Source: Trichodelitschia bisporula
Taxonomy: Eukaryota; Ascomycota; Dothideomycetes; Phaeotrichales; Phaeotrichaceae
Direction of reading: 5' to 3'
DNA length: 64,000 nucleotides
Assembly: GCA_010356995.1 (NCBI GenBank)
Contig: ML996711.1
Coordinates: 122,526-186,525, forward strand
Shown: positions 34,584 through 45,884 of the stretch, piece after piece
How positions within the stretch are numbered: position 1 is the first letter of the stretch
How the letters are laid out: each line of letters starts with the position of its first letter
Made by a program: the position numbers and the translations under genes
Notes under the pieces: model-generated
Seen by the model: only the letters and a program-made list of their open reading frames with translations
What the model was told of the DNA's origin: nothing
Databases searched by the model: none

Positions 34584-37579
34584 GGTTTCCGACCTGCGCT
34601 TCGACGGCCAAACCGTCGTCGTCACCGGCGCCGGCGGCGGCCTCGGCCGCGCATACGCCCTCTTCTTCGGTGCGCGCGGCGCAAACGTCGTGGTCAACGA
34701 CCTGGGCGGCAGCTTCAAGGGCGAGGGCGCCTCCTCCAAGGCTGCTGACGTCGTGGTCGAGGAGATCCGCAAGGCCGGCGGCAAGGCGACGGCCAACTAC
34801 GACAGCGTCGAGTTCGGCGAGAAGATCATCGAGACGGCGGTGCAGACGTACGGCCGCATCGATGTGCTCATCAACAATGCGGGCATTCTCCGCGACGTCA
34901 GCTTCAAGAATATGAAGGATGCGGATTGGGATCTTATTATGAAGGTGCATGTCAATGGCGCGTATAAGTGTGCGAGGGCTGCGTGGCCGCATTTCCGCAA
35001 GCAGAAGTACGGCCGTGTCATCAACACTGCGTCGGCGGCTGGGCTGTTTGGCAGCTTTGGGCAGACCAATTACTCTGGTACGTTCTGCTATTCTCTTCGG
35101 CGACGAAGCTAACTCTGTCTCTCAGCGGCCAAGCTGGCACAGGTCGGCTTCACCGAGACCCTTGCCAAGGAGGGCATCAAGTACAACATCATCGCCAACG
35201 TCATCGCGCCCATTGCCGCCAGCCGCATGACCGAGACCGTGATGCCGCCCGACGTCCTCGAGAACCTGCGGCCGGACTGGGTGGTGCCGCTAGTCGCCGT
35301 GCTGGTGCACCCCTCCAACAAGACGGAGACGGGCTCCATCTTCGAGGTCGGTGGCGGACACATCGCGAAGTTGCGGTGGGAGCGCGCCAAGGGCGCCCTG
35401 CTCAAGGCCGACGACTCCTTCACCCCTACCTCCATCCTGCAGAAGTGGAGCGATGTCAACGACTTCTCCAAGCCGGAGTACCCCTCCGGTCCGGCTAACT
35501 TCATGGAGCTGCTCGAGGGCTCCATTAAGCTCCCGCGCAATGCGCCCTCGGAGCCGCTGGACTTCAAGGGCAAGGTCGTGCTCGTCACGGGTGCCGGTGG
35601 CGGGTAAGTCTCTTCTCGTATTTTCTGTAATATGTTGCTAACGATGCAGCCTCGGCCGTGCCTACGCCCTCCTCTTCGCCAAATACGGCGCCAAAGTCGT
35701 CGTCAACGACCTCGTCAACCCCGACACCGTAGTCGGCGAGATCCGCGCGGCAGGCGGCGAAGCCGTGCCCAACAAGGCCAACGTCACCGACGGCGAAGCC
35801 GTCGTCAAAGCCGCAATCGACGCCTGGGGCCGCATCGACGTCATCGTCAACAACGCCGGCATCCTGCGCGACAAGGCGTTCAACAACATGGCCGACGCGC
35901 AGTGGGACCAGGTCATCGACGTGCACCTCCGCGGCACGTACAAGGTCACCAAGGCCGCGTGGCCGTACATGCTGAAGCAGAAGTACGGCCGCATTGTGAA
36001 TACCACCAGCACGAGCGGCATTTATGGCAACTTCGGACAGGCGAATTATGCGGCTGCTAAGTGTGGCATTTTGGGCTTCAGTCGCGCGCTTGCGCGTGAG
36101 GGCCAAAAGTATAATATCTTTGTGAATACGATTGCGCCGAATGCGGGGACGAATATGACCCGCACTATCATGCCCGAGGAGATGGTTCAGGCGTTCAAGC
36201 CGGATTATGTTGCGCCGCTCGTTGTCCTGCTGTCGAGCGACAAGTGCCCCGACCCCACTGGCGGTCTGTTCGAGGTGGGCAGCGGGTGGCAGGCGCGCAC
36301 GCGCTGGCAGCGGACTGGGGGCCATGGTTTCCCCGTCGATGTCCGGCTTACGCCGGAGGCGGTGCTGCAGCAGTGGGACCGGATCGTGACGTTTGATTCG
36401 CGGGCGGATAACCCGAGTGATGGGCAGGACGGGTTGAAGAGCATTTTGTCGAACTTTTCGAATCGGAGTGGGAAGAAAGGTAAATTGTGATTCTTTCCTT
36501 TAGGGTTGTGAGGGGGTGATTTGTACGATTTGGATGCTATAAAAGAGGTTTTTGGTTTTTGGTCTTTGGTAGATGATGAATGATAACATTTCCCCCTTGT
36601 AGATGCGAAGCCCAAGCCCGCGGGCAAAATCGACCAGACCGTCCTCGACAACATCGCGAAGGCCAAGAGCGCGAAGGCCGAAGGCACGGAATTCGTCTAC
36701 ACGGAGCGCGATGTGATTCTCTACAGTACATTCCCCACCCCCCCCCCCCCCCCTACCTAACCCATCCCTTCTCTAACCCGAGCAACAGACCTCGGCGTCG
36801 GCGCCAAACGCACCGACCTCCCCCTCGTGTACGAAAACGACGATAACTTCCAAGTCCTCCCCTCGTTCGGCGTCATCCCGCCGTTCAACGCCGTGCCGCC
36901 GTTCAGTTTCGCGGATATCTTGCCTAACTTCTCGCCTATGATGCTGCTCCATGGAGAACAGTTCCTTGAGATTCGCCAACATCCGATTCCCACTGATGCT
37001 ACCCTTGTGTCGTACCCTAAGTTGCTGGAGGTGGTGGATAAGGGCTCGGCCGGCATTGCGGTCACCGCGAGCACGACGGTGGACAAGGCGACAGGCAAGG
37101 AGGTTTTCTACAACGAGAGCACGGTGTTCGTGCGTGGCTCCGGCGGCTTCGGCGGCCCGAGGGCTATGCCCGACCGCGGCGCCGCCACCGCCGCCAACAC
37201 CCCGCCCAAGCGCGCCCCCGACGCCGTGACCGAGGAAAAAACCACCGAGGAGCAAGCCGCTCTCTACCGCCTCAGCGGGGACCGGAACCCGCTGCACATC
37301 GACCCGTCCTTTGCGGCGGTGGGCGGGTTCAAAGAGCCCATTCTGCACGGGCTGTGTTTCTTCGGTATTGCGGTTAAGCATGTTGTTAAGAAGTATGGGC
37401 AGATCAAGAACGTGAAGGTGCGGTTTGCGGGGCCGGTGATGCCGGGGCAGACGCTGAGGACGGAGATGTGGAAGGAGGGGGGGAAGGTTGTGTTTCAAGT
37501 TAAGGTTGTGGAGACGGGGAAGATGTGTATTGCTGGTGGAGGGGCGGAATTGTTGGGGGGGGCGAAGGGGAAGTTGTAG
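34582..37579 (+). CDS. fox2: Fox2, peroxisomal multifunctional beta-oxidation enzyme
   Basis: Carries 2-enoyl-CoA hydratase 2 and (3R)-hydroxyacyl-CoA dehydrogenase activities of peroxisomal fatty-acid beta-oxidation. Exons: 34582-35077, 35126-35603, 35650-36479, 36603-36725, 36789-37579; introns of 48, 46, 46, 123 and 63 bp (the last with a 16-C run). The total is 905 residues, the size of fungal Fox2. Two tandem short-chain dehydrogenase domains each have the NAD-binding glycine motif [13 protein letters not shown] and the YxxxK site (NYSAAK across the first splice; NYAAAK). The C-terminal MaoC-like hydratase 2 domain contains [15 protein letters not shown]. The protein ends AKGKL; GKL is outside the strict PTS1 consensus SKL/AKL. 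A lone CCTCGG lies 328 bp upstream. Confidence 0.97.
36738..36753. repeat. 16-C homopolymer in fox2 intron 4
   Basis: An unbroken run of C within the 63-bp fourth intron; also a likely place for assembly error in length. Confidence 0.9.
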
Positions 37580-39293
37580 GTTCTTCTTTGGGCTTTTTGT
37601 GGGGTTGTAGGATAGGTATTTTGGTCACTTTTTGCATACAGATGATTCAGCAAGGTTTGTTCTGAAATTGGATTGCAGTGCTGGTGTTGCAGAACGGTTC
37701 CTTCGCGCCCTCCCACTTTCAACCCCGATATCCTCACTTTCCAAACCTGATGACGTCTTCTCCATCGCACCTCCGAGCGCTCCCAAGCTCTTTCTCTACC
37801 ACCACCACAGCGTCTCACAAGGAAAATACCCACCCTTCCGCCCCAGGCAGCCTCTGGTTTCAACCACAAGGCATTTGAGGGATAGGATTATATGAACCTG
37901 TAGCCCAAGGGCCAGACGAAAAAGTCGTAAGCGCCCCCCTACCCGGCCGCCGCTTTTGCTGATCCATACGAACTGTAAACTGGGCGGGGGTACTCACTAC
38001 GTTTTTCGTCTGATCCTTGACTCTTGCCGACCCTTATTATCCTGTTCCTCAAACGCTTTGTGGGTGTGACCGGAGGTATCGCCGTGGGTGTTGGGGATGA
38101 GGGTGGGCGGATGGTGGGAGTGCGGAGACGGGTGATGATGGCCTAAGTGCTGAGCGGGAAAGTGATGAGCGCCCTCCCACGGATGGTCTCTGCTTCTTAG
38201 TTAGCCAAAATCTTAGTCAAAGCTGGGTACAGGACAACCTTCTGAGGCGTTCATCATCTTTCCGCCCAGCCCTTGGATGGTTTGGTGGGGAGCGGATCGG
38301 GTGGGAGGTTTAGTACGAGGTAGATGCGTGGAGAGTAGTGTATGGTGCTGGCGAGAATGGCTGTGGTAGCAGTAAGGAAAGAGCTGAGAAGGCTCGGAGG
38401 AGCGAGGGAGAAGACGTGAAGCGGGGCGAGAGGGGCGGGTAAGGAGAGGGTAGATATAGGCGAATGAGTTCGGGTCGGAACCGCGGGGAAGGAGGCGGCT
38501 GGGCCCAAGTATGCTGGTGCTAGACTTAACGGCTGGCGTACGTCGTACAGCAGCATGGCTGTGCTATGTGATAGGCGTATTGCGTAGGACGGTTCCAAGT
38601 AGGTCGTACATTGTGCATACTTTGATGTGCAATCGACTACCACTTCAGACCGTAGGGATAAGAGCCATCCAGGGGACGGCGCATCTGTCTACTGGGCATG
38701 AGTCTTCTTTGGCTGCATAGGAGGAAAACAGGCGGACAAGGCGTGGAAATAAGCAAGCTAGTTGACTTGATGCGAATAAATTGCAAGCCGTAGGAAGCAT
38801 TTCGACGATACTACGGAGCGTAGCTTGGTGTTGCTAATGCCACAGTGAGGTGGGGGGTGTGCAACCACTTTTTCCCATGGTTTCCTTGAGAAGTGACGTC
38901 AACGATTGGGTGCAGCATCCAGTCCGACTGCAGTAGAGCCAGGAACGGGTGCCATGGTCGAAGCTCGACAACCACCATATTATTATTCGCGGCCTCAACA
39001 TCAGCAGGCCCCCGCCTTAGCTCTATACGTAGTACTTCTCTTTGCCTCTAAGGACGCGCATAGCCAACAATGCCTGCAGCTGCATCTCTATCTGCTCCTC
39101 GGTCTTTCCCTCGCTAAAGGCAGAAAAAGCCCAACGCCTCCCGTCGGCGCCACCGAGCAGCCAGCCAGCACACTCGAGTGAGGCTGAGCACGCTGCACCG
39201 TCTTGCCACTACAACACAACGCAATACAATGCCCTTCGGCCTCGAAACCATCATTCCAACGCGTATCGGCGGTCTCGTCCAACCCACCTCCTA
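37580..39293. other. Intergenic region fox2 to 39.3 kb
   Basis: About 1.7 kb. Minus-strand ORFs at 37495-37869 and 38254-38643 lack family features and have low-complexity composition. The DNA just before 39294 reads open for 84 codons upstream in frame, but has no features suggesting it is translated. Confidence 0.5.
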
Positions 39294-40612
39294 ATGTCCC
39301 GTCACAATGACGACCCACCCGATTCCCTCGCAACCCTTGCGAAAGACGCACAGAACGTCATTTCCGCGCTCCGAGCCTCGCACAACCACATTTCCTGGCT
39401 ACGGGATGCGCTCCGCCGCTCCCAACGGGATATATCAAGGGTGCTGGGGGCGTTGGAAGTGGAGCGGGGAAAGAGGCGTCCCGGACTGAGGAACAGGTCG
39501 CTAAGAGAGGCAGTGGAGACGGTGCTCGATGTCTGTGAGCGGCTGGATACATTTTTGTATGCGGAGGAAGGGAAGGGGAGTGGGGGTTGGTGGGATGGAC
39601 TCTGGCGGAGGTTGAGGAGAAGAGGCCTGAGGAAGGAGCTTTTCAGGGCACGGGACGGGTTAGATGCCGCGGTTATTGAAGCGCGCCTGTACGGATTCTC
39701 GTTGCTCGTAACACAACTTTGCTAACGCATTGCAGCCCACGCAAAACTCACCACTCCCGCAACCCATCTCAACCTCCTGCAGCGCGACCTACCGGCCCTC
39801 AACACCCGCAGCCTTCACGAACTACCCTCCCTTACACGCCCTCCGTCTCCGACCTCTCTCCCCCGGACGTGCATTCGTACGTCGAAAGCCTCAACTCCTC
39901 CGTCGCACAAGTGGCCCTCGACTCCCTTCCCCAACATCGCCGTGAACATCTCTTGCGCCTCCAGGCCGGCGCACCGCGAAGTAATCTGCGTGATTCTTCG
40001 GCGCCGTCGCGGCTCGAAAGTCATAATAGCGCCCCGGCCGGCTCGGCACTCAGCTCGCGGCAGGACTCGTTCTCGGGCTCGGTGACCGGGTCCGTGCTCT
40101 CGGGGCCCGACCGCTCTGCCCCGCACCGTCCTCGACGCCCAGAACCGCGGCTTCGGTCCGTGTCCGACGGACCGCGCAGCATTGCGGCGCATCAGGCAAG
40201 GCGAAATGAGCTGGGATCCATTCATGAGGACCATGGGCCGCCGCCGGCGGTGTATACGCACTCGAAGCCGTCGCTTGTGGATGTGGGGAGTTTGGCGGGG
40301 CTGGTGGAGCGGGATCGGGGGTTTAGATATGGATATCCGGCTGAGGAGGGGGTGACAAGGCTGAGTAGGAGTGGGTTTGATGGGAGTGGGGTTTGGAGTG
40401 GGTATTCTACTGTTACGGGGGTGACGGCGCAGACGTCGGTGTATGCGGAGCGGGAGGAAAGGAGGGGAGCGCCTGGAGGGAGGAGGGAGAGTCATGATTA
40501 TGCGGAGAGAGGAGGGAGGCATAGGCGGTATGGGGAGTTGGAGAGGGAGGAGGAGGGAGGGAGGCGGAATGGGGAGGAGGAGAGGCGGAGGAGGAGAGTG
40601 CCTCGACGGTGA
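39294..40612 (+). CDS. Unrecognised protein with helical N-terminus and disordered Arg-rich C-terminus
   Basis: I do not recognise this gene. The best model has exon 1 at 39294-39688, an intron of 47 bp (GTACGG...TGCAG, with GCTAAC branch signal) and exon 2 at 39736-40612; 423 residues. The N-terminal ~130 residues are predominantly helical (DSLATLAKDAQNVISALRAS, HISWLRDALRRSQRDISRVL, LREAVETVLDVCERLDTFLY) and contain an Arg-rich WWDGLWRRLRRRGLRKELF patch. The middle has SPPDVHSYVESLNSSVAQVA. The rest is Ser/Pro/Arg-rich and ends in alternating Arg/Glu (EEERRRRRVPRR). Probably a real gene because the long frame and splice signals agree. Start choice and whether a further intron shifts the early part of exon 2 are uncertain. 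Confidence 0.65.
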
Positions 40613-41941
40613 TTTATGTGGCTTTTTTTTGCTTTTATCTAGACATATACCCTTCGGCTTGCAAGGCGCAGGGGCGCAATGATACAGGCTGCACTTTTCT
40701 CATCATGAAGTTCTCTTCAGTGGTTGAGGGATCCACGTGACTGCGTGGTGATGGGTGACGGCTGTTCCTCGCTCCTTCTTCGCCCTCTTTTCCCACCTCT
40801 CTGCTGCTTTTCCATCCTCAACATCACCATATCATGTCTCTTTGACAACTAGTGCTCAGCAGTGCCGTTGCAGGCCGTGAAATCCTGCTACCTTGGCTTC
40901 ATATCGCCGACTCTGAAGCGTGGGGTCCCATTCCGGCTTTGGCGATCGTTCCTCTGCGCACTCCGTCAGCAATCTTCCCGTTCTGCATGAAGCACTACAA
41001 AGCATCTCTACGGACGATCGGAAGGAAGCTTTGCCAACGACATATCTGCAGCAGAGAAGTGCCGTCCAGCGATGTAACCAAGCTCTAACCCGCAATATCA
41101 GTGATAGCTTCCTACGTCCTGCTATTATTCCTACCCCAGTCTTAATGCCCAATATTAGCCGTCTCTCTCTCGTGTCGGCGACATCAATATCCATGAACCT
41201 TAACCGCCATTCCAATATGACCGGAAATGACTCGCATGCGGCGCAGCGCTTCCCCACATTCTGCTGGGTTCTGGTCGGCCGGAGAATTGCCATGTCATCG
41301 ATTCCGGCAGATGTGCTCTAATGATCGGCTTTGCTTGATCAAATCCCAATGTGCCGCGGCCAAATCTGCGTGTATTTGGGTGTGTGGAAGCAACAGGACC
41401 AAGACTTCGTGATGCGGAGCTTGGGCCTCGCAACGGCTCCCTCAGTTGAGATACCGGGGCGAACTTGATGGCTAATATCGCAGCATGTTCCTCTAGGACG
41501 TGTGCATCTCGCCTCCACAATCTCGTCCCAGGGGGAATAGATGCCAACTCCACCTGATTCTACTAACAAAGTCCGGTAGCCTATAGACCGGGCCTGTGGC
41601 AGCAAGTCGACCGAATTTTGGGTTCAAGCCAGCTAAGTAGGATCGGTAGGGCTCGCACTGGCGAGTCTCTCGCACCCAACATCTTTTTTTATCCGGCGGT
41701 ACGCACTCTATCATAAACGACCCACGACCCTCATCCACAATATACGCCGCGAAAAAAGCCACCTGTGCGCGCCGCAGATCCACATCCGCCACTCCATCTC
41801 TTGCGGCGCGGACGTGCACGCTGTTGTTATTCTATAATGCTTCCTGGAGTGCGACGTTGGCTCCGCATCCTCCGCCTTGCGCGACCTACCATTTGAACGC
41901 GCTGTGTCACCAGCGGTATTCGTTGAACCAGATCCACAACG
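40613..41941. other. Intergenic region before the Cys-rich secreted gene
   Basis: About 1.3 kb with only short overlapping ORFs in several frames on both strands. I see no domain motif and no RNA gene. Confidence 0.5.
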
Positions 41942-43013
41942 ATGCTTCTCTCCTTCATCCTCCAGCTCACGGCACTCCTCGCCCTCGGCAATGCGCAGAG
42001 CGCACCGGGCAACGGTACGAAGCCCGCGCCGGCGGCGGGCGGGCTGGTATGGGGCAAGGCCACATCCAGTGCGTGTCCGGACTGCCAGGCCTATGACGTC
42101 TGCCGCGAGCAGCGGGGAAATTACCCAATGGTACGTCCACTGCGCCATTGCTGGGTGCCCTGCTAACCACCGCAGAACCAGCTCAGCCTGTGCGCGTGCA
42201 TGAACCGCGAGGAGCAGAAGTGCTACGAAGAGGGAAAATGTCGCGCCGTGCCGATCAAGAAGGTAACTCCGCCGTCCTCCGCCGTCCTCCGGCCATGCTA
42301 ACCGCCAGCGATGCTGCGATGGCTGCGTCCTAGGTCAAGGCTCGTCAGGACTCCTCAAGCCCCGCCAGGCACACAACGCGCACGACGACCGGCCTACGCG
42401 CCCGAAGACCCCGGCTCCGAAACGGGCGACGTGTGGCAGTCGCGGCTTGCCGAATTGCCGCGCTGGTGAGCGCTGTATTCGTCTTCCCGGCGCGACGTGT
42501 GGCCCGGAGGCGGATTGCGGGGGGTACTGCGTTGCTGAGTGGAGGGGACATATTCTGACGAGCGATGCGGGGCTGGACGCGGAGCAGGACCAGCCGAAGG
42601 TGGATACGACCATCGTGGCCCGCGTCGCGGATCCATCCACCTCCATCGCCCGGCCCGCAGCCCAGGCCTGCTCGGCGACCCAGGCGTGTCCCGACGGAGG
42701 CGTGTGCACCGGCGGCACGTGCATGGGCAAGGCGTGCTTCATGCGCTCGCAGAAGGCGGAGGACCACTGCCCCGATGGGCAGGTGTGCGTTCAGAGCTCG
42801 AAGAAGATGCTGGAAAACGGGCAGCCGCTTGTGCTGACGGATGTCCGGGGTCGGTGTGCGATGGCGAGTATGAAATGTGGGACGAAGAAGCCTGGCGCGC
42901 CTGGACCGTGTAAGCAGGGCTGGTTTTGTGCGAGGCCGAATGGGGATCCGACGTTTCCGTGTCATTCGGAGGGGGATAAGACTTGTGATGGACTTTGTAT
43001 GATTTTTGGGTAG
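41942..43013 (+). CDS. Secreted cysteine-rich protein (30 Cys), unassigned
   Basis: No family recognised with confidence. Exons: 41942-42130, 42176-42262, 42309-43013; introns of 45 and 46 bp; 326 residues. MLLSFILQLTALLALGNAQS is a clear signal peptide. The rest carries 30 cysteines in clusters: CPDCQAYDVC, LCACMNREEQKC, RCCDGC, then TCGSRGLPNCRAGERC, CSATQACPDGGVCTGGTC, and C-terminal CKQGWFC with CHSEGDKTCDGLC. The second intron falls just before RCCDGC; without splicing there the frame is broken. A Pro/Lys/Arg-rich linker (KTPAPKRATC) and an NGT sequon near the N-terminus are also seen. The CxxGxxC-like blocks suggest a multi-module disulfide-rich extracellular protein. Role (wall, host interaction or other) is not shown by sequence. 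Confidence 0.8.
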
Positions 43014-43487
43014 GGTGTTGAGGAGATTTGGTACTTGTAGGACGATGGGAGCGGAGAGGGGGCTGGGTGCTGGGTTCCTGGCGACTGCAAGGCTATATGC
43101 CTTGCACATTACATTCTACTGAACATTTCTTTGCCGATTCCCGAGAGCTTATGTGTCTGAATACTCTCCATACGGATGTAAACGCACCTCCATCCATAAG
43201 AGGCAACTCACAATCCCAATGTAAACTCCGACGGCCGCCCGCCTCGCTTAACCCCTTTCGGGGCAAGCGGCGACGTCATCCGGCGCCCAGCCACGCAGGG
43301 TCCAGTCCGCGCAGCCGAGTCCGGCCTCCGGGGGGAGGGGGTTCAGCAGCACGAAAAAAGAAAGGCGTAACGAGCACATCGCCGTCACCGCTTTTACACG
43401 CCCCTTCTCAAAGAACAGACGATACCACGCCCAGCAATACGCGCACTCATCCTTATTCTACGATTTTTATCACACAGCGAGCACTCA
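43014..43487. other. Intergenic region before sap30
   Basis: About 470 bp of promoter/leader for sap30 and 3' flank of the Cys-rich gene. Nothing else seen. Confidence 0.6.
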
Positions 43488-44200
43488 ATGCCCCCTTCAA
43501 AAGCGCCGCGCGTCTCGGGCGTGGGCTCCTCAGCCGCAGGCACAACTACAGGACACCAAGCGAGTGAGCCGGAGGATTCACCGGCGCCTGTTTCGGGGAA
43601 GAAGGGAGTGAAGGAGGGCGCGAAGGGACGGAGGGCGGGTGCTGCGGGTGCTGGAGGGAGTGGGTTGAGGGAGGCGGTGCTTTCGAGTACGATTGGAGAG
43701 GGACGGGGGGGAGCGGGGGTAAGTCTTACTTTCTGAGAGAGAGAGAGAGAGAGAGAGTGCGTGTGTGTGTGCGTGTGGGTTGAGAATATGAGGCTAATGT
43801 GTGGGTGTTGTGTAGTTGGATTTCTCGACCGCGACGCCCGCCCTCCTTCACAAGTACCGCGCTGCGCATAAGCTTCCCGCACCGAGCGCGTATACGAATC
43901 CGCTTGGACATGCGATTTTGGGGATGGGGATTGGGCGGTTTTCGCCGACGGTTGCGGGGAGGGGGAGGGGGAAACGGAGGGTGCCGAGGGAGGAGTTGGC
44001 GCAGGTGGTTAGGAAGCATGTGCGTGATGCGGCGGTGTCTGAGAATGAGGCTGTTGTGCAGATGTGTTATGTTGCGAGGTTTAAAGGTGAGTGGTCCTTG
44101 GGGAAGAGCGGCGGGCAGATGATACCTGCTGGTGCGAACAGTGCTGATGAGAGCAGATAAAGCGTTTCGACTCAAATTTCCCGCCGGGAAGGGGAAGTAG
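43488..44200 (+). CDS. sap30: Sap30-like Sin3-binding subunit of the histone deacetylase complex
   Basis: Subunit linking DNA or chromatin to Sin3 in the Rpd3 histone deacetylase complex. Exons: 43488-43718, 43816-44086, 44157-44200; introns of 97 and 70 bp; 181 residues. The N-terminal 77 residues are low-complexity Ala/Gly/Ser/Pro. Exon 2 holds the Sin3-binding region: LDFSTATPALLHKYRAAHKL, PSAYTNPLGHAILGMGIGRF and the helix RREEL-type stretch REELAQVVRKHVRDAAVSEN. The last coding exon is only 44 nt and supplies the conserved ending DKAFRLKFPAGKGK; ignoring that intron yields a wrong C-terminus ending at 44160. The first intron contains a (GA)n run (43735-43757). Confidence comes from the end-to-end match of the domain. 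Confidence 0.9.
43735..43757. repeat. (GA)n microsatellite in sap30 intron 1
   Basis: About 11.5 GA units followed by a GT-rich tract inside the first intron. Confidence 0.9.
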
Positions 44201-45617
44201 CCTTTCGAGGGACACACGGCGTGGATGGGCACTCAACGCGAATGGACACAACGTCATGGAAGGAAGGATGGCGTGCTTCATACTCGACGGCATTCATTGG
44301 CGTTTATCGGATATCTCCTGCGGCGGAGCTGGACATGGGCACCGCGGGAGGGGAGGAGTAATGGGATATGGGTGTACGTATTTTTGGATGTGGATACCAC
44401 TCGGCTTCGGCGACACGGGGTTGTATGTACGGTTTTTGGCTTCGGGATTTGGAGATGGATACTTGTGCATTGCACGGGGCGTAATGGATCTTTTCTTTCC
44501 ACAGTCAATGTGCAAGCTTGCATGTGGGGCTGGGACGGGTGGAGGACTTATACTATGCTTCGGACGGGTGGGGCTGCGGCCGATAGGACCCTGATGGCGA
44601 CTATCTTCGACGGGCACTTTAGCCATCTGGAGAGCCCGATGGACCTGAGGTGTCCATCTGTCATTATAACCATCTGTATTGGAATCCAACTTCATAGATG
44701 AGAACATAAACGCTGTGATATCCAGTAGGCACGGATAGCAGAACGGAGGCAGCACTTCCAGAACCGTCCCCTCTCTGGTGTCCGCATAGCAAATCTTGAT
44801 ACGACAATGACGCTTCGAATACGTCGCGTGAAAGCTCTAGTTCTAGACCTCTACATTTAGCCCCCCCAATACAGACTGCATATCCTCATTGTCACTACAC
44901 TCTTCAGCCCAACCACTCAAGTCTCCAACCCGCAATATGCACCCATCTCATTATCTCCGCGTCCCACCTCCACCCACCTACAGTACTCGATCACTCACCA
45001 CAGTCCTCGATGGCGCACATTCCTGCCCCTCTCTTCGCAAGGCTATCCCACACTAACCAACCAATCGCACACCTCGACCCAATGCAGGGTCCAATGCGGG
45101 GAGAGCCGCGATAGACGCGCGCCTACAGCGTCTGCCCCACATATAACGTGCACAATGCGGCCACTGTTCTCGGCCGTTTCAAACCGGATGTTTCGCAAAC
45201 ACCAAACAGGCCCGAAACGCCGCTACGCACGCAGACCCCGCATAGTTCGTGGAACTAGCCGGCTGTACGGTGCGAATCGGACACTACGTTGCGGACGCCG
45301 AGGAGGTGGATTGGTGCGTCTGGGCCGAAGAGGTCTCAAGATAATGGTCGAGACCCCGGGATGGACACCTCCTCTTCTTCTTTCTCCCACTCCCGCCGTC
45401 CGATGCGGCGCTTCCGGCCGAGAGCGCGACTGCGATAGACGACCCGACACCCATCCCGTGCCGAGCGTGACGGGTGAAGGGGCCATGTGATCCCCAGAAG
45501 GGGGGGATATAAACCATTGAACTCGCCATGGAAGGGACGGCACACTTCATCTACAAGCAAAACCCGCACTCTCCACTCTCAAACAGCATACCTCACCTTC
45601 TTTCCTACTAAGTCAAC
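44201..45617. other. Intergenic region between sap30 and the small secreted precursor
   Basis: About 1.4 kb. An ORF at 44225-44701 directly follows sap30 and looks like its 3' flank rather than a gene. The right end contains the promoter of the next gene. Confidence 0.5.
45507..45513 (+). promoter_or_regulatory. TATA-box-like element
   Basis: GATATAAA lies about 105 bp upstream of the small precursor's ATG, after a G-rich run. Position and sequence fit a TATA box; most neighbouring genes lack such a clear one. Confidence 0.5.
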
Positions 45618-45884
45618 ATGCACGTCACACGCACCCTTCTGACCCTCATCCTGGCCACCCTCGGCACCACCAGCCCCCTCGCACGACCCGACGACGGACC
45701 CAGCAGCCACACCCACCCACCGCGGCATGAGCCGACGCCGACGGCTGTGCTCGCATTAGTGCCGCGCCGGGCGCAAGACATGCCGACTATGAGCCATCCG
45801 CCGGGACATACGGGTCCGATGCCGCGTAGGCAGGTGTCGAGTACTGTGGCTCATCCGCCGGGGCATACGGGGATGCCTATGTGA
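45618..45884 (+). CDS. Small secreted precursor with two dibasic-flanked HPPGHTG peptides
   Basis: Single-exon protein of 88 residues, family unknown. MHVTRTLLTLILATLGTTSP is a signal peptide. The rest is rich in His and Pro. Two Arg-Arg sites that fit Kex2 processing (LVPRR and MPRR) divide the C-terminal half into AQDMPTMSHPPGHTGPMP and QVSSTVAHPPGHTGMPM, 18 and 17 residues that share the core HPPGHTG and an MP ending. A third degenerate version, HTHPPRHEPTP, lies before the first Arg-Arg. Signal peptide plus repeated cores separated by dibasic sites is the layout of Kex2-processed repeat proteins, including pheromone and RiPP precursors. There is no cysteine and no nearby modifying enzyme such as UstYa. 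A TATA-like box sits about 105 bp upstream. Function unknown; expression is inferred only. Confidence 0.6.
   Translation: MHVTRTLLTLILATLGTTSPLARPDDGPSSHTHPPRHEPTPTAVLALVPRRAQDMPTMSHPPGHTGPMPRRQVSSTVAHPPGHTGMPM

Noticed and set aside
44225-44701. 158-codon ORF after sap30
   Set aside because: It begins 25 bp after the sap30 stop, has no motif, and a second frame is equally open; most likely 3' untranslated sequence.
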